Shown piece by piece: positions 7,878 through 18,080 of a DNA stretch of 64,000 nt; within the stretch, counting starts at the first letter, position 1, and each line of letters starts with the position of its first letter. Source of the stretch: Pleomorphomonas sp. (lineage in GTDB: Bacteria; Pseudomonadota; Alphaproteobacteria; Rhizobiales; Pleomorphomonadaceae). Made by a program: the position numbers and the translations under genes. Location: positions 1 through 64,000 of the forward strand of contig JARKNW010000046.1 in assembly GCA_029976075.1 (NCBI GenBank), given 5' to 3'. A model generated the notes under the pieces. It worked only from the letters and a program-made list of their open reading frames with translations. It was not told the DNA's origin and ran no database searches.

Positions 7878-10800
7878 TTAACGTCGGAACTTTCCTTTGA
7901 GTGACGACAATGAAGGGTATCTTCCCTTTGGCGTGGGCGTCACGGGTGGCGGAGGTGGCGTTGGTTTCAGCTTCAATTTCTGCGGCTCGATAGGTTTCAG
8001 CGCCGTCGAAGCTCCCGCCTTTGCGTCTTCGACCATGCGAACGAGCTTCAGCAAAACCGCCGCAGTGCCCTTGAGCCGCTGCTCAGCTTCCGGCCAATCG
8101 CGTGTCAGCACGATCTTCTGGTCCGGTCGGATCTTGGCGAGCGAGCCTTGTTCGCCAATGTACTGGACCAGGGCGGCCGGATTGTCGAACTTGCCTTCGC
8201 GGAAAGACAGGACCAGCCCCTTCGGACCAGCATCGATCTTCTCGACGTTGGCCTTGCGGCAAAGGCTCTTGATGGTGATCGTCTTCAGAAGATGCTCGAC
8301 CTCTTCCGGCAACGGACCGAAGCGGTCGATCAGTTCGGCGCCGAAAGCATCGATCGAGCCACCGTCTTCCAGTTCGGCAAGGCGACGATAGAGACCGAGG
8401 CGAAGCTGCAAGTCGGGCACATAATGGTCGGGGATCATCACCGGCGTACCGAGCGTGATCTGCGGCGACCATTGATCTTCGACAACCTCGTCGACGATAC
8501 CCGCCTTGAGCTGGGCAACCGCCTCCTCCAGCATCTGCTGGTAGAGTTCGTAGCCAACCTCCCGAATGTGACCGGACTGCTCTTCGCCGAGGAGATTGCC
8601 GGCGCCGCGCAGATCGAGATCGTGGCTCGCCAGCTGGAAACCGGCACCAAGCGTGTCGAGCGACTGCAGAACCTTGAGACGACGCTCGGCTACCGTGTTG
8701 ACGCGGTTCTCGGGCGGCGTCGTGAAAATGGCGTAGGCACGGGTCTTCGAGCGGCCAACACGCCCCTTCAACTGGTAGAGCTGAGCCAGGCCGAACATGT
8801 CGGCGCGGTGGATGATCAGCGTATTTGCGGTCGGGATATCGAGACCGGACTCGACGATGGTCGTGGACAGCAACACATCGTACTGGCCTTCGTAGAAGGC
8901 ATTCATGATGTCTTCGAGCTGAGTTGCCGCCATCTGGCCATGAGCCACGGCGGCCTTCACCTCGGGCACGTGCTTTTCGAGAAACTCCATCTGACCGGCG
9001 AGATCGGCGACCCGCGGGCAGACATAGAACACTTGCCCTCCCCGGTACTTCTCTCTGAGGATCGCCTCGCGAACGATCAGCGGGTCGAAGGGAGTGACGA
9101 AGGTACGGACCGCCAGACGATCGACCGGCGGCGTCGCGATCAGCGACAGCTCGCGAACGCCGGTCAACGCCAGTTGCAGCGTGCGAGGGATCGGCGTGGC
9201 GCTGAGCGTCAAGACATGTACGTCGGACTTCAGCTCTTTCAGCCGCTCCTTGTGCTTGACGCCAAAATGCTGCTCCTCGTCGATGATCAGCAGCCCGAGA
9301 TCCTTGAACTCGATCGCCTTGGCAAGCAGCGCGTGGGTGCCGACAACCACATCGACGGTGCCATCCGCGAGCCCTGCCTTGGTGGCTGCAAGATCCTTCG
9401 AAGGAACGAGGCGCGAGGCTTGGCGCACGTTGATCGGCAGCCCCTTGAACCGCTCATGGAAGGTGCGGAAATGCTGGCGCGACAATAGTGTCGTCGGGAC
9501 GACCACCGCCACCTGCTTGCCGCTCATCGCCGCAAGGAAGGCGGCACGCAGCGCCACTTCCGTCTTTCCGAAGCCGACGTCGCCGCAAACAAGACGATCC
9601 ATCGGCCGACCGGAGGACAGATCCCCGGCCACTGCCTCGATGGCGTTGAGCTGGTCTTCGGTCTCGTCATAGGGGAAGCGGGCGGCGAAGTCGTCGTAAA
9701 GCCCCTCGGGCGGCGACAGCACGGGCGCCGTCTTGAGCAGGCGCGCGGCGGCCGTCTTGATCAGCTCGTCGGCAATCTCGCGGATGCGCTTCTTCAGCCG
9801 CGCCTTGCGCGCCTGCCAGGCCCCGCCACCGAGCTTGTCGAGCTGCGCTTCGGCATCGTCCGAACCGTAGCGGCTCAGCAGCTCGATGTTCTCGACCGGC
9901 AGGAAGAGCTTGTCGCCACCGGCGTAAACGATCTCAAGGCAGTCATGCGGCGCGCCAGCCGCCTCGATGGTCTTCAAGCCGACGAAACGGCCGATACCAT
10001 GGTCGACATGAACGACGAGATCCCCCTCGGCAAGACTCGTCGCCTCTTTGATGAAGTTCTCGGCCTTCTTGCGGCTCTTGGCGCCACGGACCAAACGGTC
10101 ACCCAGCACATCCTGTTCGGCAATGACCACGAACCCCGGCACTTCGAAACCGGTCTCGATGCCCAGGATGGCCAGCGGCAACACGCCGGCCGGTGCCTTC
10201 AGAGCAGCGTCGAGGTGGGGTACCAGCTCCGTTGTCTGCCCACCATGGTCACGAATGACTTGGGCGAGGCGATCACGCGAGCCCTCGGACCAACAGGCAA
10301 GAATGACCTTGCGCTTATCTGCCCCAAGCGCCGCGATGTGCTTGACCAGCGCGTCGAAGATATTGATGTCGCCCGCCGCCCGCTCGGCGGCAAACGAACG
10401 GCCCGTCTTGCCTCCGAAATCGAGGATCTTCACCGACGACTGTTCGGGCCGATTGAATGGTGTCAGGTGAGCGACCGCGCGACGGGCTAGAAGACCCTGC
10501 AGTTCGCTTTCGGCGAGATAGAGCGTGGTCGGCGGCATCGGCTTGTATGGCGCGCCGGAACCGCCCGTCTTCAGCGTGTCGAGACGGGCCTCGTAATGGT
10601 CGACAACCGTGGTAAGGCGCTCGTTTATGGCCTCATCGACCAACGGGTCGACCATGACCGAAGCGTCGCCCGTATAATCGAACAGTGTGCCCAGTTGTTC
10701 GTGGAACAGAGGCAGCCAGTGTTCGATGCCGGCGTAGCGGCGTCCTTCACTGACGGCCTCGTACATGGGGTCGCCGGAGGTTGCAGCGCCGAAGGCCGCT

Positions 10801-11513
10801 ACATAGCCTTGTCGGAAACGCTTGATGGAGGCCGGAGTAATCTGGACTTCACTCATCGGCACGAGATCGAGCCGTTTCAACTGACCGGTCGAGCGTTGAC
10901 TCTCCGGATCAAAGGTCCGGATGGACTCAAGCTGATCGCCAAAGAAATCGAGGCGGACCGGCGCTTCGGTGCCTGGCGCATAAAGGTCGAGGATGCCGCC
11001 GCGAACGGCGTACTCGCCTGTGTCGCGCACGGTTGATGACCGGGCGAATCCCGCGTTTTCCAACCAGGCAGTCAGCTTGCCCATGTCGGCCATGTTGCCG
11101 GGGGACAGTGTCATCACCTGTCCCGACACCATTGAGGGCGGTACGACGCGCTGCACCAGGGCATTGACGGTTGTCAGCAGGACGAAGGGACGAGTGTCTC
11201 CAGCATGGGCTGCCAGTTCCGACAGCGTCGTCATGCGCCGGGCGACGACCGCGGGCGTCGGAGAAACGCGGTCATAAGGAAGGCAATCCCATCCGGGGAA
11301 TTCCAAAATGCCAACCTCTGGCGCAAAGAAAGCAAGTGCCCGCTGCAGCTGTTGCAGCCGCTGCCCGTCGCGCGCAACGTAGACCGCGTCCAGCCCGCGC
11401 CGCTTTTCCGAGCGCACAAGCTCGGCAAGCGCCAGCGCCTCGGCCCCATCGGGAACGGCGGCCACCGTGACATGAGAAAAAACGGACAGCAGGTTGGACC
11501 AGGACGTGGGCAT
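7878..11513 (-). CDS. mfd: Transcription-repair coupling factor Mfd
   Basis: DNA translocase that removes stalled RNA polymerase and recruits UvrA to lesions. From residue 1 of this 1211-residue call: a UvrB-homology module with SPTPAVV; the CarD-like RNA-polymerase interaction domain (AEGDLVVHVDHGIGRF, about 500-560); RecG-like helicase lobes with Walker A GDVGFGKTEVA, the DEEQHFG motif II, TLSATPIPRT motif III and the GRVGRS motif VI; then the C-terminal TRCF domain. The tail after it is proline-rich (PTPPPPPVTPTP), which is unusual. The frame continues upstream to a TTG at 11600 without a ribosome site; the ATG at 11513 is chosen but also lacks a clear site. sdhE lies upstream on the same strand beyond an inserted GGDEF gene. 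Confidence 0.96.
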   Translation of the reverse strand: MPTSWSNLLSVFSHVTVAAVPDGAEALALAELVRSEKRRGLDAVYVARDGQRLQQLQRALAFFAPEVGILEFPGWDCLPYDRVSPTPAVVARRMTTLSELAAHAGDTRPFVLLTTVNALVQRVVPPSMVSGQVMTLSPGNMADMGKLTAWLENAGFARSSTVRDTGEYAVRGGILDLYAPGTEAPVRLDFFGDQLESIRTFDPESQRSTGQLKRLDLVPMSEVQITPASIKRFRQGYVAAFGAATSGDPMYEAVSEGRRYAGIEHWLPLFHEQLGTLFDYTGDASVMVDPLVDEAINERLTTVVDHYEARLDTLKTGGSGAPYKPMPPTTLYLAESELQGLLARRAVAHLTPFNRPEQSSVKILDFGGKTGRSFAAERAAGDINIFDALVKHIAALGADKRKVILACWSEGSRDRLAQVIRDHGGQTTELVPHLDAALKAPAGVLPLAILGIETGFEVPGFVVIAEQDVLGDRLVRGAKSRKKAENFIKEATSLAEGDLVVHVDHGIGRFVGLKTIEAAGAPHDCLEIVYAGGDKLFLPVENIELLSRYGSDDAEAQLDKLGGGAWQARKARLKKRIREIADELIKTAAARLLKTAPVLSPPEGLYDDFAARFPYDETEDQLNAIEAVAGDLSSGRPMDRLVCGDVGFGKTEVALRAAFLAAMSGKQVAVVVPTTLLSRQHFRTFHERFKGLPINVRQASRLVPSKDLAATKAGLADGTVDVVVGTHALLAKAIEFKDLGLLIIDEEQHFGVKHKERLKELKSDVHVLTLSATPIPRTLQLALTGVRELSLIATPPVDRLAVRTFVTPFDPLIVREAILREKYRGGQVFYVCPRVADLAGQMEFLEKHVPEVKAAVAHGQMAATQLEDIMNAFYEGQYDVLLSTTIVESGLDIPTANTLIIHRADMFGLAQLYQLKGRVGRSKTRAYAIFTTPPENRVNTVAERRLKVLQSLDTLGAGFQLASHDLDLRGAGNLLGEEQSGHIREVGYELYQQMLEEAVAQLKAGIVDEVVEDQWSPQITLGTPVMIPDHYVPDLQLRLGLYRRLAELEDGGSIDAFGAELIDRFGPLPEEVEHLLKTITIKSLCRKANVEKIDAGPKGLVLSFREGKFDNPAALVQYIGEQGSLAKIRPDQKIVLTRDWPEAEQRLKGTAAVLLKLVRMVEDAKAGASTALKPIEPQKLKLKPTPPPPPVTPTPKGRYPSLSSLKGKFRR

Positions 11514-11867
11514 GGCGGCGGTATCTGCAGCGGGAGGAAGCAGCTCTTCTAAAGCATCCGAAGGGAAAATGGAACCCCGCCCGCAAACGAAAAAACTCAA
11601 AGATACAATAGGTTAGCTATTTCTTTCGATTTGACGTTTCCAATCGTTCGGGAGGATTACCCCTGTTTGGGTCCTCATGGCGCCCTTTGAGACGACGGAA
11701 TCCATGATTTGGGGAACGAGCCTGCGATTCATAAATTTTTCAGCATGCTCGGTAATTTTACATATTAGTTTAGCAATCCCTGCAAAAAGGCATCTAAATT
11801 TCGTCAGCTGCTGCTTCCCTCCAAGGCTAGGCAGCACGCATTCGGCTTATGCCGAGAGGGTTACCTC
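11514..11867. other. Intergenic region between mfd and the GGDEF gene
   Basis: The region holds the upstream continuation of the mfd frame to 11600 and then an AT-richer stretch (about 11600-11830) that should contain the divergent promoters. A short leftward frame at 11613-11837 has no recognisable motif. No operator was identified. Confidence 0.4.
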
Positions 11868-13103
11868 GTGAGCGAACTCTTGCATGTTCCGTCGTTAGTC
11901 ATTGCGGCTTCCGTGACCGGCGCCTGCGTATCGGCCGGCCATCTCCTTGTTTGGCGAGCCGTGAGAAGCGAAGTTGGCGTCTTGATCTGGGGCATCGCCT
12001 ACGGTCTTGCAACGATGGCCATGGTCATGTTGGGCTTGCGTGGCCACATCCCGGCGTTTTGGTCCATCACGGTCAGTAATGCGATGCTGCTGCTGGCTTC
12101 CGGACAGATATGGCTCGGCTATCGACGCTTCTTTGGCAAGGTCGCAGGTCTTGATCGCTTTCTCGCCTTGTTGGGCCCTCTGGTTTGGCTCGCCCTCGCC
12201 TGTGATCAGGAGCTATTTGCCGACTTCAACTTCAGGACCCATGCCATCTCGGCGATGCAGTTTCTCTACCTACTGACGCTTGGTTTCGAACTCGTTCGCC
12301 AATGCAGGAAAGAGTGTCTGCAGGCACTGGTGCTGACGATTGCGCTCATCGTCTTTCAGGAAACCATGCTGGTCTCCCGCACTGTCTACCTGTTCTTCTA
12401 CCCCTTGAACTCAACAGGCATGACACTCCCGAACGGCACATTGATCGGCCTTACCCTGATCGGCTCGATGGCCGTTCTTGTCTTCTCCGGTCTCCTGCAA
12501 CTGGCTTTGGTTGCCCGGCGCTCGGAACAACGGTTTCGCATTGCGGCTGAAACCGACGAGCTGACAGGGCTTGCCAACAGGCGCAGGTTCCTGAACGAAG
12601 TCCTGCCGCGTCTGGCAACTCGCCCCGCCAACAGCGCCCTGATTTTGTTCGATCTGGATCACTTCAAACATATCAACGATACCTACGGCCATCTGACCGG
12701 CGACCGTGCGCTTGTGGCATTTGCCCAAATCCTTGTGAAAGCGGCGCCTCGCGATGCCCAGACTGCGAGGGTGGGTGGCGAAGAGTTTGCGCTGTTTCTG
12801 CCCGACGAAAACATGGCAACGGCAGCCGCGCTTGCGGAGCGCGTTCGCCTGCTCACGCAAGGCTATCGAATGGAGAACGGCAAAGGCGATCTTCGCCTCA
12901 CGGTAAGTGGGGGAATCGCCAGCGTGGCCGAGGTCGGCACGGATTATGAAACGCTGCACAGCGCCGCCGACGCCGCGCTCTATATCGCCAAGAGCGAGGG
13001 ACGTAACCGAGTTGCCCTTCATCGCCCGGATCCGGCCAGACCATATCTTGCCTTTTCGAGGACCGATGATCGCTCCAGCCGGCCAACATCGGCCGCGGTC
13101 TGA
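11868..13103 (+). CDS. Membrane-anchored diguanylate cyclase (GGEEF)
   Basis: A 411-residue protein with about six N-terminal membrane segments (to about residue 210) and a C-terminal GGDEF domain. The active-site motif is a canonical GGEEF within ARVGGEEFALF, with the upstream FDLDHFKHIND metal-binding helix and TDELTGLANRR entry motif. It should make c-di-GMP at the inner membrane. The product-inhibition RxxD motif is not at its expected place (the equivalent positions read PRDA). The start is GTG at 11868 after GAGAGG. It lies between mfd and sdhE, which are often adjacent in related genomes, and ends 6 bp from the convergent sdhE. The signal sensed by the membrane part is unknown. Confidence 0.9.
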   Translation: MSELLHVPSLVIAASVTGACVSAGHLLVWRAVRSEVGVLIWGIAYGLATMAMVMLGLRGHIPAFWSITVSNAMLLLASGQIWLGYRRFFGKVAGLDRFLALLGPLVWLALACDQELFADFNFRTHAISAMQFLYLLTLGFELVRQCRKECLQALVLTIALIVFQETMLVSRTVYLFFYPLNSTGMTLPNGTLIGLTLIGSMAVLVFSGLLQLALVARRSEQRFRIAAETDELTGLANRRRFLNEVLPRLATRPANSALILFDLDHFKHINDTYGHLTGDRALVAFAQILVKAAPRDAQTARVGGEEFALFLPDENMATAAALAERVRLLTQGYRMENGKGDLRLTVSGGIASVAEVGTDYETLHSAADAALYIAKSEGRNRVALHRPDPARPYLAFSRTDDRSSRPTSAAV

Positions 13104-13109
13104 AGCTGT

Positions 13110-13403
13110 TCAACCTCCGACAGGATACTTGCGAGCAAAGGCGAGGACCTTGGAAAACACAGCCTTCGGGGCGGTTTCGGGCACGGGCAACTTACCCAGA
13201 ATCCACCCGAACAGTTCCCGGTCATCGACCTCCAAGAGAGCCTCGAACTCATCGAGCTCGGTATCGGTCAGGTCACCAATCGCACTATCGGCGAAACGGC
13301 CGAGAAGCAGGTCCAGCTCTCGCGTGCCGCGATGCCATGCGTGGTAGAGAATTTTCCGGCGTCGAGGCGAAAGATCATCGGACGTACGGCTGAGCCCCGA
13401 CAT
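13110..13403 (-). CDS. sdhE: Succinate dehydrogenase assembly factor SdhE (FAD assembly factor)
   Basis: A 97-residue SdhE/YgfY/SDHAF2 protein that helps attach FAD covalently to the succinate dehydrogenase flavoprotein. The family's RGxxE motif is present as HRGTRELD near residue 26. It is followed by the conserved LLGRF, LDEFEALLEVDDRELFGWILG and a short tail. The start at 13403 is favoured over 13409 because GGGAG is then about 8 bases upstream. In many Rhizobiales this gene sits between recG and mfd; here recG is not visible and a GGDEF gene separates it from mfd. Confidence 0.9.
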   Translation of the reverse strand: MSGLSRTSDDLSPRRRKILYHAWHRGTRELDLLLGRFADSAIGDLTDTELDEFEALLEVDDRELFGWILGKLPVPETAPKAVFSKVLAFARKYPVGG

Positions 13404-13577
13404 CGGCATTTCTCCCGGAAATCAGTGGACGGGTGAACCAAAAAGAAACCCCCTGCTCCGTCTGATAACGGATTCCCAGGATGAAAGACAACGCTCGTCG
13501 GTTGTACCCCATATCCGGAACTGCCCAAGGCTGCTATAGGGGGCACCCTTTTGCAGCTTCATCCTGGCCTCTTTATC

Positions 13578-14981
13578 ATGCAGTCCGCCTCTTCCGGCCG
13601 ATGGTCCGAACTCGCTTCGCCAGCTCATCTGGCGGCTTCGCTGACGCTGATGCTCGCCACGGCGATCTTTGCCTTCAATGCGTTTCTTGTATCGACGGCA
13701 ATGCCGACGGCCGTGGGCGAACTGCACGGCGAGGCCTATATCTCCTGGACCCTCACCGTCTACATCGTGGCTTCGATCACGGCTGGGGCGTCGGCGCCAC
13801 TGCTGAAGGCGCGCTTCGGCGCAAGGCGCTGCCTGTTCGTGGCAAGCAGCGTGTTCGCGGTCGGAACGCTCGCGGCAGCCCTCTCCCCAAGCATGGAACT
13901 GGTCCTCGTCGGACGTACCGTTCAAGGCGCCGGTGAAGGGCTTGTCGCGGCGATCGGCTTTGCGCTCATCCCGCAACTCTTTCCGTCGCGGTTGGTTGCC
14001 AAGCTATTCGGCGCCGAAGCAATCGTCTGGGCGGTCGCGGCATTCGGCGGACCGGTGCTGGCTGGTATCATTACGGAAATGGTGAGCTGGCGTGCCGCCT
14101 TTCTCGTCAACCTGCCGATCGTCGCCATCTTTCTGGTGCTTGTTCACCTCGCCGTACCGCAAGAGCCGCGCAACTATGACGCAGGCGTGTTTCCTGGCTT
14201 GAGACTGGGGCTCGTGGCACTCGCCATGATGGCGATTTCGGTGGCCGGCGTAGCGCTTCAAGTGCCTTGGCAGGCTGCCTTGGTGGTAGCCGGGGCTGCG
14301 CTCTGCCTCGTCGCGGCCGTGCGTATCGATCTGTCCGCCCGCGTGTCGATCCTGCCGCGAGGAGCTTTCGGTTTCTCGAGCATACCGGGACTGGGCCTCT
14401 GGACCATCTATCTCCTTCCCCTAGCCCAATCGGTGACTGGCGTGTTTCTTGTCTACGCCGTGCAGCACCTTTGGGGGTACGGACCAGCCGTGGCCGGTGG
14501 TATCGGGGCGATTCTGGCGGTCGCATGGAGCAGTGGCGCGGTAACGGTTGCCAATTTCGATGGTCGGGGAAGACGGTTGGCGTTCGTGGCGATCGGGGCA
14601 TCGATCCTGATAATCGGACTCATCATTGGCCTCACCGCCATAGCCCGGCACCTTTTGGTCCTGGTGATGCTCAGCCAAGTCGTGATCGGACTCGGCATGG
14701 GAGTGGCCTGGGGCAGCCTTTGTCAGGTTGTCATGGAAGCCAATCTGGAAAGCGAGCGAGGGAAGGCATCCGCTCTGTTGCCGACGCTGCAGTCGGCCGG
14801 ATATGCGGCAGGCTCGGCCATCTTCGGGCTGGTGGCCAATCTCGCCGGCTTTGCAACCGACCGATCCCCTGAGGGGCTTCGGTTCGCAATGATCGCCGCT
14901 TTCGGGTCAGCGGTACTTCTCGCGCTGCCGTCTCTGTTCTTCTCGCTCCGCATGGGCCGGCTTCACCGAGCCGGCTCCTAG
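13578..14981 (+). CDS. MFS multidrug-type efflux transporter
   Basis: A 467-residue major facilitator with about 12-14 membrane segments, resembling drug:proton antiporters. The first helix has NAFLVSTAMPTAVGEL. The cytoplasmic loop 2-3 motif appears as LKARFGARR, and motif C-like glycine/proline residues (GGPVLAGIIT) occur in helix 5. The start is uncertain: the ATG at 13578 lacks a good ribosome site, while a TTG at 13551 lies after AGGGGG. The gene runs toward cysNC with only 9 bp between the stops. The substrate is unknown and no regulator is adjacent. Confidence 0.82.
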   Translation: MQSASSGRWSELASPAHLAASLTLMLATAIFAFNAFLVSTAMPTAVGELHGEAYISWTLTVYIVASITAGASAPLLKARFGARRCLFVASSVFAVGTLAAALSPSMELVLVGRTVQGAGEGLVAAIGFALIPQLFPSRLVAKLFGAEAIVWAVAAFGGPVLAGIITEMVSWRAAFLVNLPIVAIFLVLVHLAVPQEPRNYDAGVFPGLRLGLVALAMMAISVAGVALQVPWQAALVVAGAALCLVAAVRIDLSARVSILPRGAFGFSSIPGLGLWTIYLLPLAQSVTGVFLVYAVQHLWGYGPAVAGGIGAILAVAWSSGAVTVANFDGRGRRLAFVAIGASILIIGLIIGLTAIARHLLVLVMLSQVVIGLGMGVAWGSLCQVVMEANLESERGKASALLPTLQSAGYAAGSAIFGLVANLAGFATDRSPEGLRFAMIAAFGSAVLLALPSLFFSLRMGRLHRAGS

Positions 14982-14990
14982 TGCGTAGTT

Positions 14991-16922
14991 TCAGATCGTC
15001 ACGTCATCAGAGCCAGGAATGACGCCGACCTCCTGCAGATGGGCGACAACGCGTTCAGCCAACAGATCGGACGTTACCCAAGTCGTGCTGAGAGTTAGTT
15101 CCGCGCAGTCGGGTGCCTCGTAAGGCGAGGAGATACCTGTGAAATGGACAATCTCGCCGGCACGCGCCTTGGCATAGAGGCCCTTGGGATCACGAGCCTC
15201 CGCGACGTCGAGCGGCGTGTCGACGAAGACCTCTATGAACTCCCCTTCATCCATCAGATCACGAGCCAGCTGCCGCTCGGCGCGGAAAGGCGAAATGAAG
15301 GACACAAGCACAATCAGGCCGGCATCGACGAACAACTTGGCCATCTCGGCAACCCGCCGAATGCTCTCGACGCGATCGGCGTCTGAAAACCCAAGGTCGC
15401 GGTTGAGACCATGGCGAACGTTGTCGCCATCCAAGATGTAGGCATGGCGACCAAGTGCCGTCAGTTTCTTCTCAACCAGGTTGGCGATGGTCGACTTGCC
15501 GGCTCCCGAGAGACCGGTGAACCAGAGAACTGCAGGCTTCTGCCCCTTGGCAAATGCCCGCGCCCGTTTGTCGACATCCAGCGCCTGCCAATGGATGTTG
15601 CCGGCCCGCCGGAGACCATAGTCGATCATGCCGGCACCAACGGTAAGGTTGGATAGCCGGTCGATGACGATGAACGCGCCGGTCTCGCGATTGATGGCGT
15701 AGGAGTCGAAGGCAACCGGCTCGGACAGAGACAGGTTGGCTACGCCCACCTCGTTGAGGGTGAGGCTCTTTGCCGGCAAATCACCGCCGGTGTTGACGTC
15801 GATCTTGTGGCGAATTGCCGTCACCTGAGCTGATACCTGACGCGCGCCGATCTTGAGAAGATACGGTCGTCCCGGCAGGAGAGGCTCATCCGCCATCCAG
15901 ATCAGATGGGCGGCGAACTGGTCGGATACTTCCGGCCGATCCGTCGTCGAAGACAGGACATCGCCGCGCGAAATGTCGATCTCGTCAGCGAGAGTCAACG
16001 TAACTGCCTCACCGGCGGAGGCAACTTCGAGCTCGCCATCGAAGGTCACGATCGACCTTACTGTCGATGTGCGTCCTGACTTGGCGACTACCACGGCATC
16101 GCCACGTCGCACGCTGCCCGAAGCTATGGTGCCGGAAAAGCCCCGGAAGTCGAGGTTCGGCCGGTTTACCCACTGCACCGGCAAGCGGAACGCGCGTTCA
16201 CCCGCATTGTCGTCAACCGCCACGGTCTCCAGATGTTCGACAAGCGTCGGACCGCCGTACCAGGGGATGCGGGCACTGCGCTCGAGCACATTGTCGCCAT
16301 AGCGTGCACTGAGTGGAATCGCCGTCAGCGTCTCGAACCCGAGGTCCGCAGCAAAAGTCCGATACTCGGCAACGATATCCTCGAAGATGGCTTGGGAGAA
16401 ATCGACGAGGTCGATCTTGTTGACCGCCAGCACGACGTGGCGGATGCCGACCAGAGACACGATGAACGAGTGGCGCCGGGTCTGTGTCAGCACGCCGCGC
16501 CGCGCATCGATCAGAATCACAGCGACATCGGACGTGGATGCGCCAGTCGCCATGTTGCGCGTGTACTGCTCATGGCCCGGCGTGTCGGCGACGATGAACT
16601 TGCGCTTGTCAGTCGAAAAGAAACGATAGGCGACGTCGATGGTAATGCCCTGTTCGCGTTCAGCCTCCAGACCGTCGACAAGCAGTGCCAGGTCAACATC
16701 GTCGCCGACCGTACCGTGCTTGCGCGAGTCCTTTTCGAGGCTCAGAAGTTGGTCCTCGAACAGCAACTTGGAATCATAAAGAAGACGACCGATCAACGTC
16801 GACTTGCCGTCGTCGACCGAACCGCAGGTCAGAAAGCGCAGAAGACTCTTTTTCTCATGACGACCGAGATAGTCGGTGAAGGCGGAGGCATCGGCAGCAA
16901 CGTTCGGATCGATGGCGTTCAT
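14991..16922 (-). CDS. cysNC: Bifunctional sulfate adenylyltransferase subunit 1 / APS kinase
   Basis: A 643-residue fusion for sulfate activation. Residues 1 to about 440 are the CysN GTPase, with GSVDDGKST Walker A (34-42), [11 protein letters not shown] (G3) and NKIDLVD (G4), followed by EF-Tu-like beta barrels. Residues from about 455 form the CysC APS kinase with GLSGAGKST and [11 protein letters not shown]. CysN drives CysD to make APS from sulfate and ATP, and CysC phosphorylates APS to PAPS. The start codon overlaps the cysD stop by one base (TGATG), showing translational coupling. This fused form is usual in rhizobia, where the same proteins also feed sulfation of surface polysaccharides or Nod factors. 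cysH and cysI are not in the window. Confidence 0.96.
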   Translation of the reverse strand: MNAIDPNVAADASAFTDYLGRHEKKSLLRFLTCGSVDDGKSTLIGRLLYDSKLLFEDQLLSLEKDSRKHGTVGDDVDLALLVDGLEAEREQGITIDVAYRFFSTDKRKFIVADTPGHEQYTRNMATGASTSDVAVILIDARRGVLTQTRRHSFIVSLVGIRHVVLAVNKIDLVDFSQAIFEDIVAEYRTFAADLGFETLTAIPLSARYGDNVLERSARIPWYGGPTLVEHLETVAVDDNAGERAFRLPVQWVNRPNLDFRGFSGTIASGSVRRGDAVVVAKSGRTSTVRSIVTFDGELEVASAGEAVTLTLADEIDISRGDVLSSTTDRPEVSDQFAAHLIWMADEPLLPGRPYLLKIGARQVSAQVTAIRHKIDVNTGGDLPAKSLTLNEVGVANLSLSEPVAFDSYAINRETGAFIVIDRLSNLTVGAGMIDYGLRRAGNIHWQALDVDKRARAFAKGQKPAVLWFTGLSGAGKSTIANLVEKKLTALGRHAYILDGDNVRHGLNRDLGFSDADRVESIRRVAEMAKLFVDAGLIVLVSFISPFRAERQLARDLMDEGEFIEVFVDTPLDVAEARDPKGLYAKARAGEIVHFTGISSPYEAPDCAELTLSTTWVTSDLLAERVVAHLQEVGVIPGSDDVTI

Positions 16923-17830
16923 CAGAAATAGCCTTCCCGCTTCTTCTTTTCCATGGAGGCGGTGTCGTCATGATCGATCAGCCGACCGGAACGCTCCGAG
17001 GTTCGAGCGATCAGCATCTCGCGGACGATTTCCGGCAGGTTTGCCGCGTCACTCTCGACGGCGGCGGTCAGAGGATAACAGCCAAGCGTCCGGAAGCGGA
17101 CACGACGCAACTCGGGCCTCTCGCCCACTTGAAGCGGCAGACGATCGTCGTCGACCATGATCCACTGACCGCCGCGGTTCACGACGGGACGCTCGGCGGC
17201 GAAATAAAGAGGTACGATCGGGATCTTCTCGAGCAGGATGTATTGCCAGATGTCGAGTTCGGTCCAGTTGGACAGCGGAAACACACGGATGCTCTCGCCG
17301 GGCCGGACGCGGGAGTTGTAGAGGCGCCACAACTCCGGACGCTGGTTCTTCGGATCCCAGGCATGAGTTTCCGTGCGGAAGGAGAAAACGCGCTCCTTGG
17401 CCCGGCTCTTCTCCTCGTCCCGGCGGGCTCCGCCGAAGGCGGCATCGAAGCCATTGGCCGTCAGGGCCTGCTTCAATGCCTCGGTCTTCATCATATGGGT
17501 ATAAACCGAGGAACCATGGGTGAATGGCGTGATGCCCGCAGCCACTCCCTCCGGGTTTGTATGGACCAGAAGATCGAGCCCTTCCCGTCTCGCGGTCGCA
17601 TCGCGGAAGGCGATCATCTCGCGGAACTTCCAGGTGGTGTCGTCGTGCAGCAGAGGGAACGGCAACTTGCCCGGATAGAAGGCCTTGAGAGCAAGGCGCA
17701 GCATGACGGAGCTATCCTTGCCGATCGAGTACAGCATCACCGGGTTTCGAAACTCGGCGGCAACTTCGCGGATGATGTGAATGGATTCCGCTTCGAGACG
17801 CTTCAAATGGGTCAGACGATCCTTGGACAC
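16922..17830 (-). CDS. cysD: Sulfate adenylyltransferase subunit 2
   Basis: A 302-residue PP-loop ATP pyrophosphatase of the PAPS-reductase/ATP-sulfurylase superfamily, the catalytic half of the CysDN complex. It opens with [16 protein letters not shown], the PP-loop is [11 protein letters not shown], and [11 protein letters not shown] follows. The [15 protein letters not shown] motif and the [16 protein letters not shown] region are intact, and the end [18 protein letters not shown] is the typical CysD tail. It starts the cysD-cysNC operon. The upstream 250 bp to the LacI gene should contain the promoter, but no distinct operator is visible. Confidence 0.96.
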   Translation of the reverse strand: MSKDRLTHLKRLEAESIHIIREVAAEFRNPVMLYSIGKDSSVMLRLALKAFYPGKLPFPLLHDDTTWKFREMIAFRDATARREGLDLLVHTNPEGVAAGITPFTHGSSVYTHMMKTEALKQALTANGFDAAFGGARRDEEKSRAKERVFSFRTETHAWDPKNQRPELWRLYNSRVRPGESIRVFPLSNWTELDIWQYILLEKIPIVPLYFAAERPVVNRGGQWIMVDDDRLPLQVGERPELRRVRFRTLGCYPLTAAVESDAANLPEIVREMLIARTSERSGRLIDHDDTASMEKKKREGYF

Positions 17831-18080
17831 CTGAACTCACCTCGCACGCGATAGAGGTCGCGCCCCTTCCGCCGGTCACTCGACCGCAGATATTGGCGAA
17901 GCGGTATCAAGCCCCCGTATTGCTCTCAAGAAAGCGCGCACTCCGGGTAATCGAGAAAAGAGAAAATCTTTCCGCGGCGGTTTTTTGCTTTCAGATTTGA
18001 AAGCTTCAAAAGACAATACACATTATCTACTGATTTTGTATTCTAATTTGCCGGGACGGAAACTTTTGCCTTCTACCCGC

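Noticed and set aside
8148..9488. Rightward open frame of 446 codons inside mfd
   Set aside because: Antisense shadow of the Mfd helicase region; no recognisable domain.
11613..11837. Leftward 74-codon frame between mfd and the GGDEF gene
   Set aside because: The AT-rich region gives a plausible-looking peptide, but there is no ribosome site or known family and it lies where promoters are expected.
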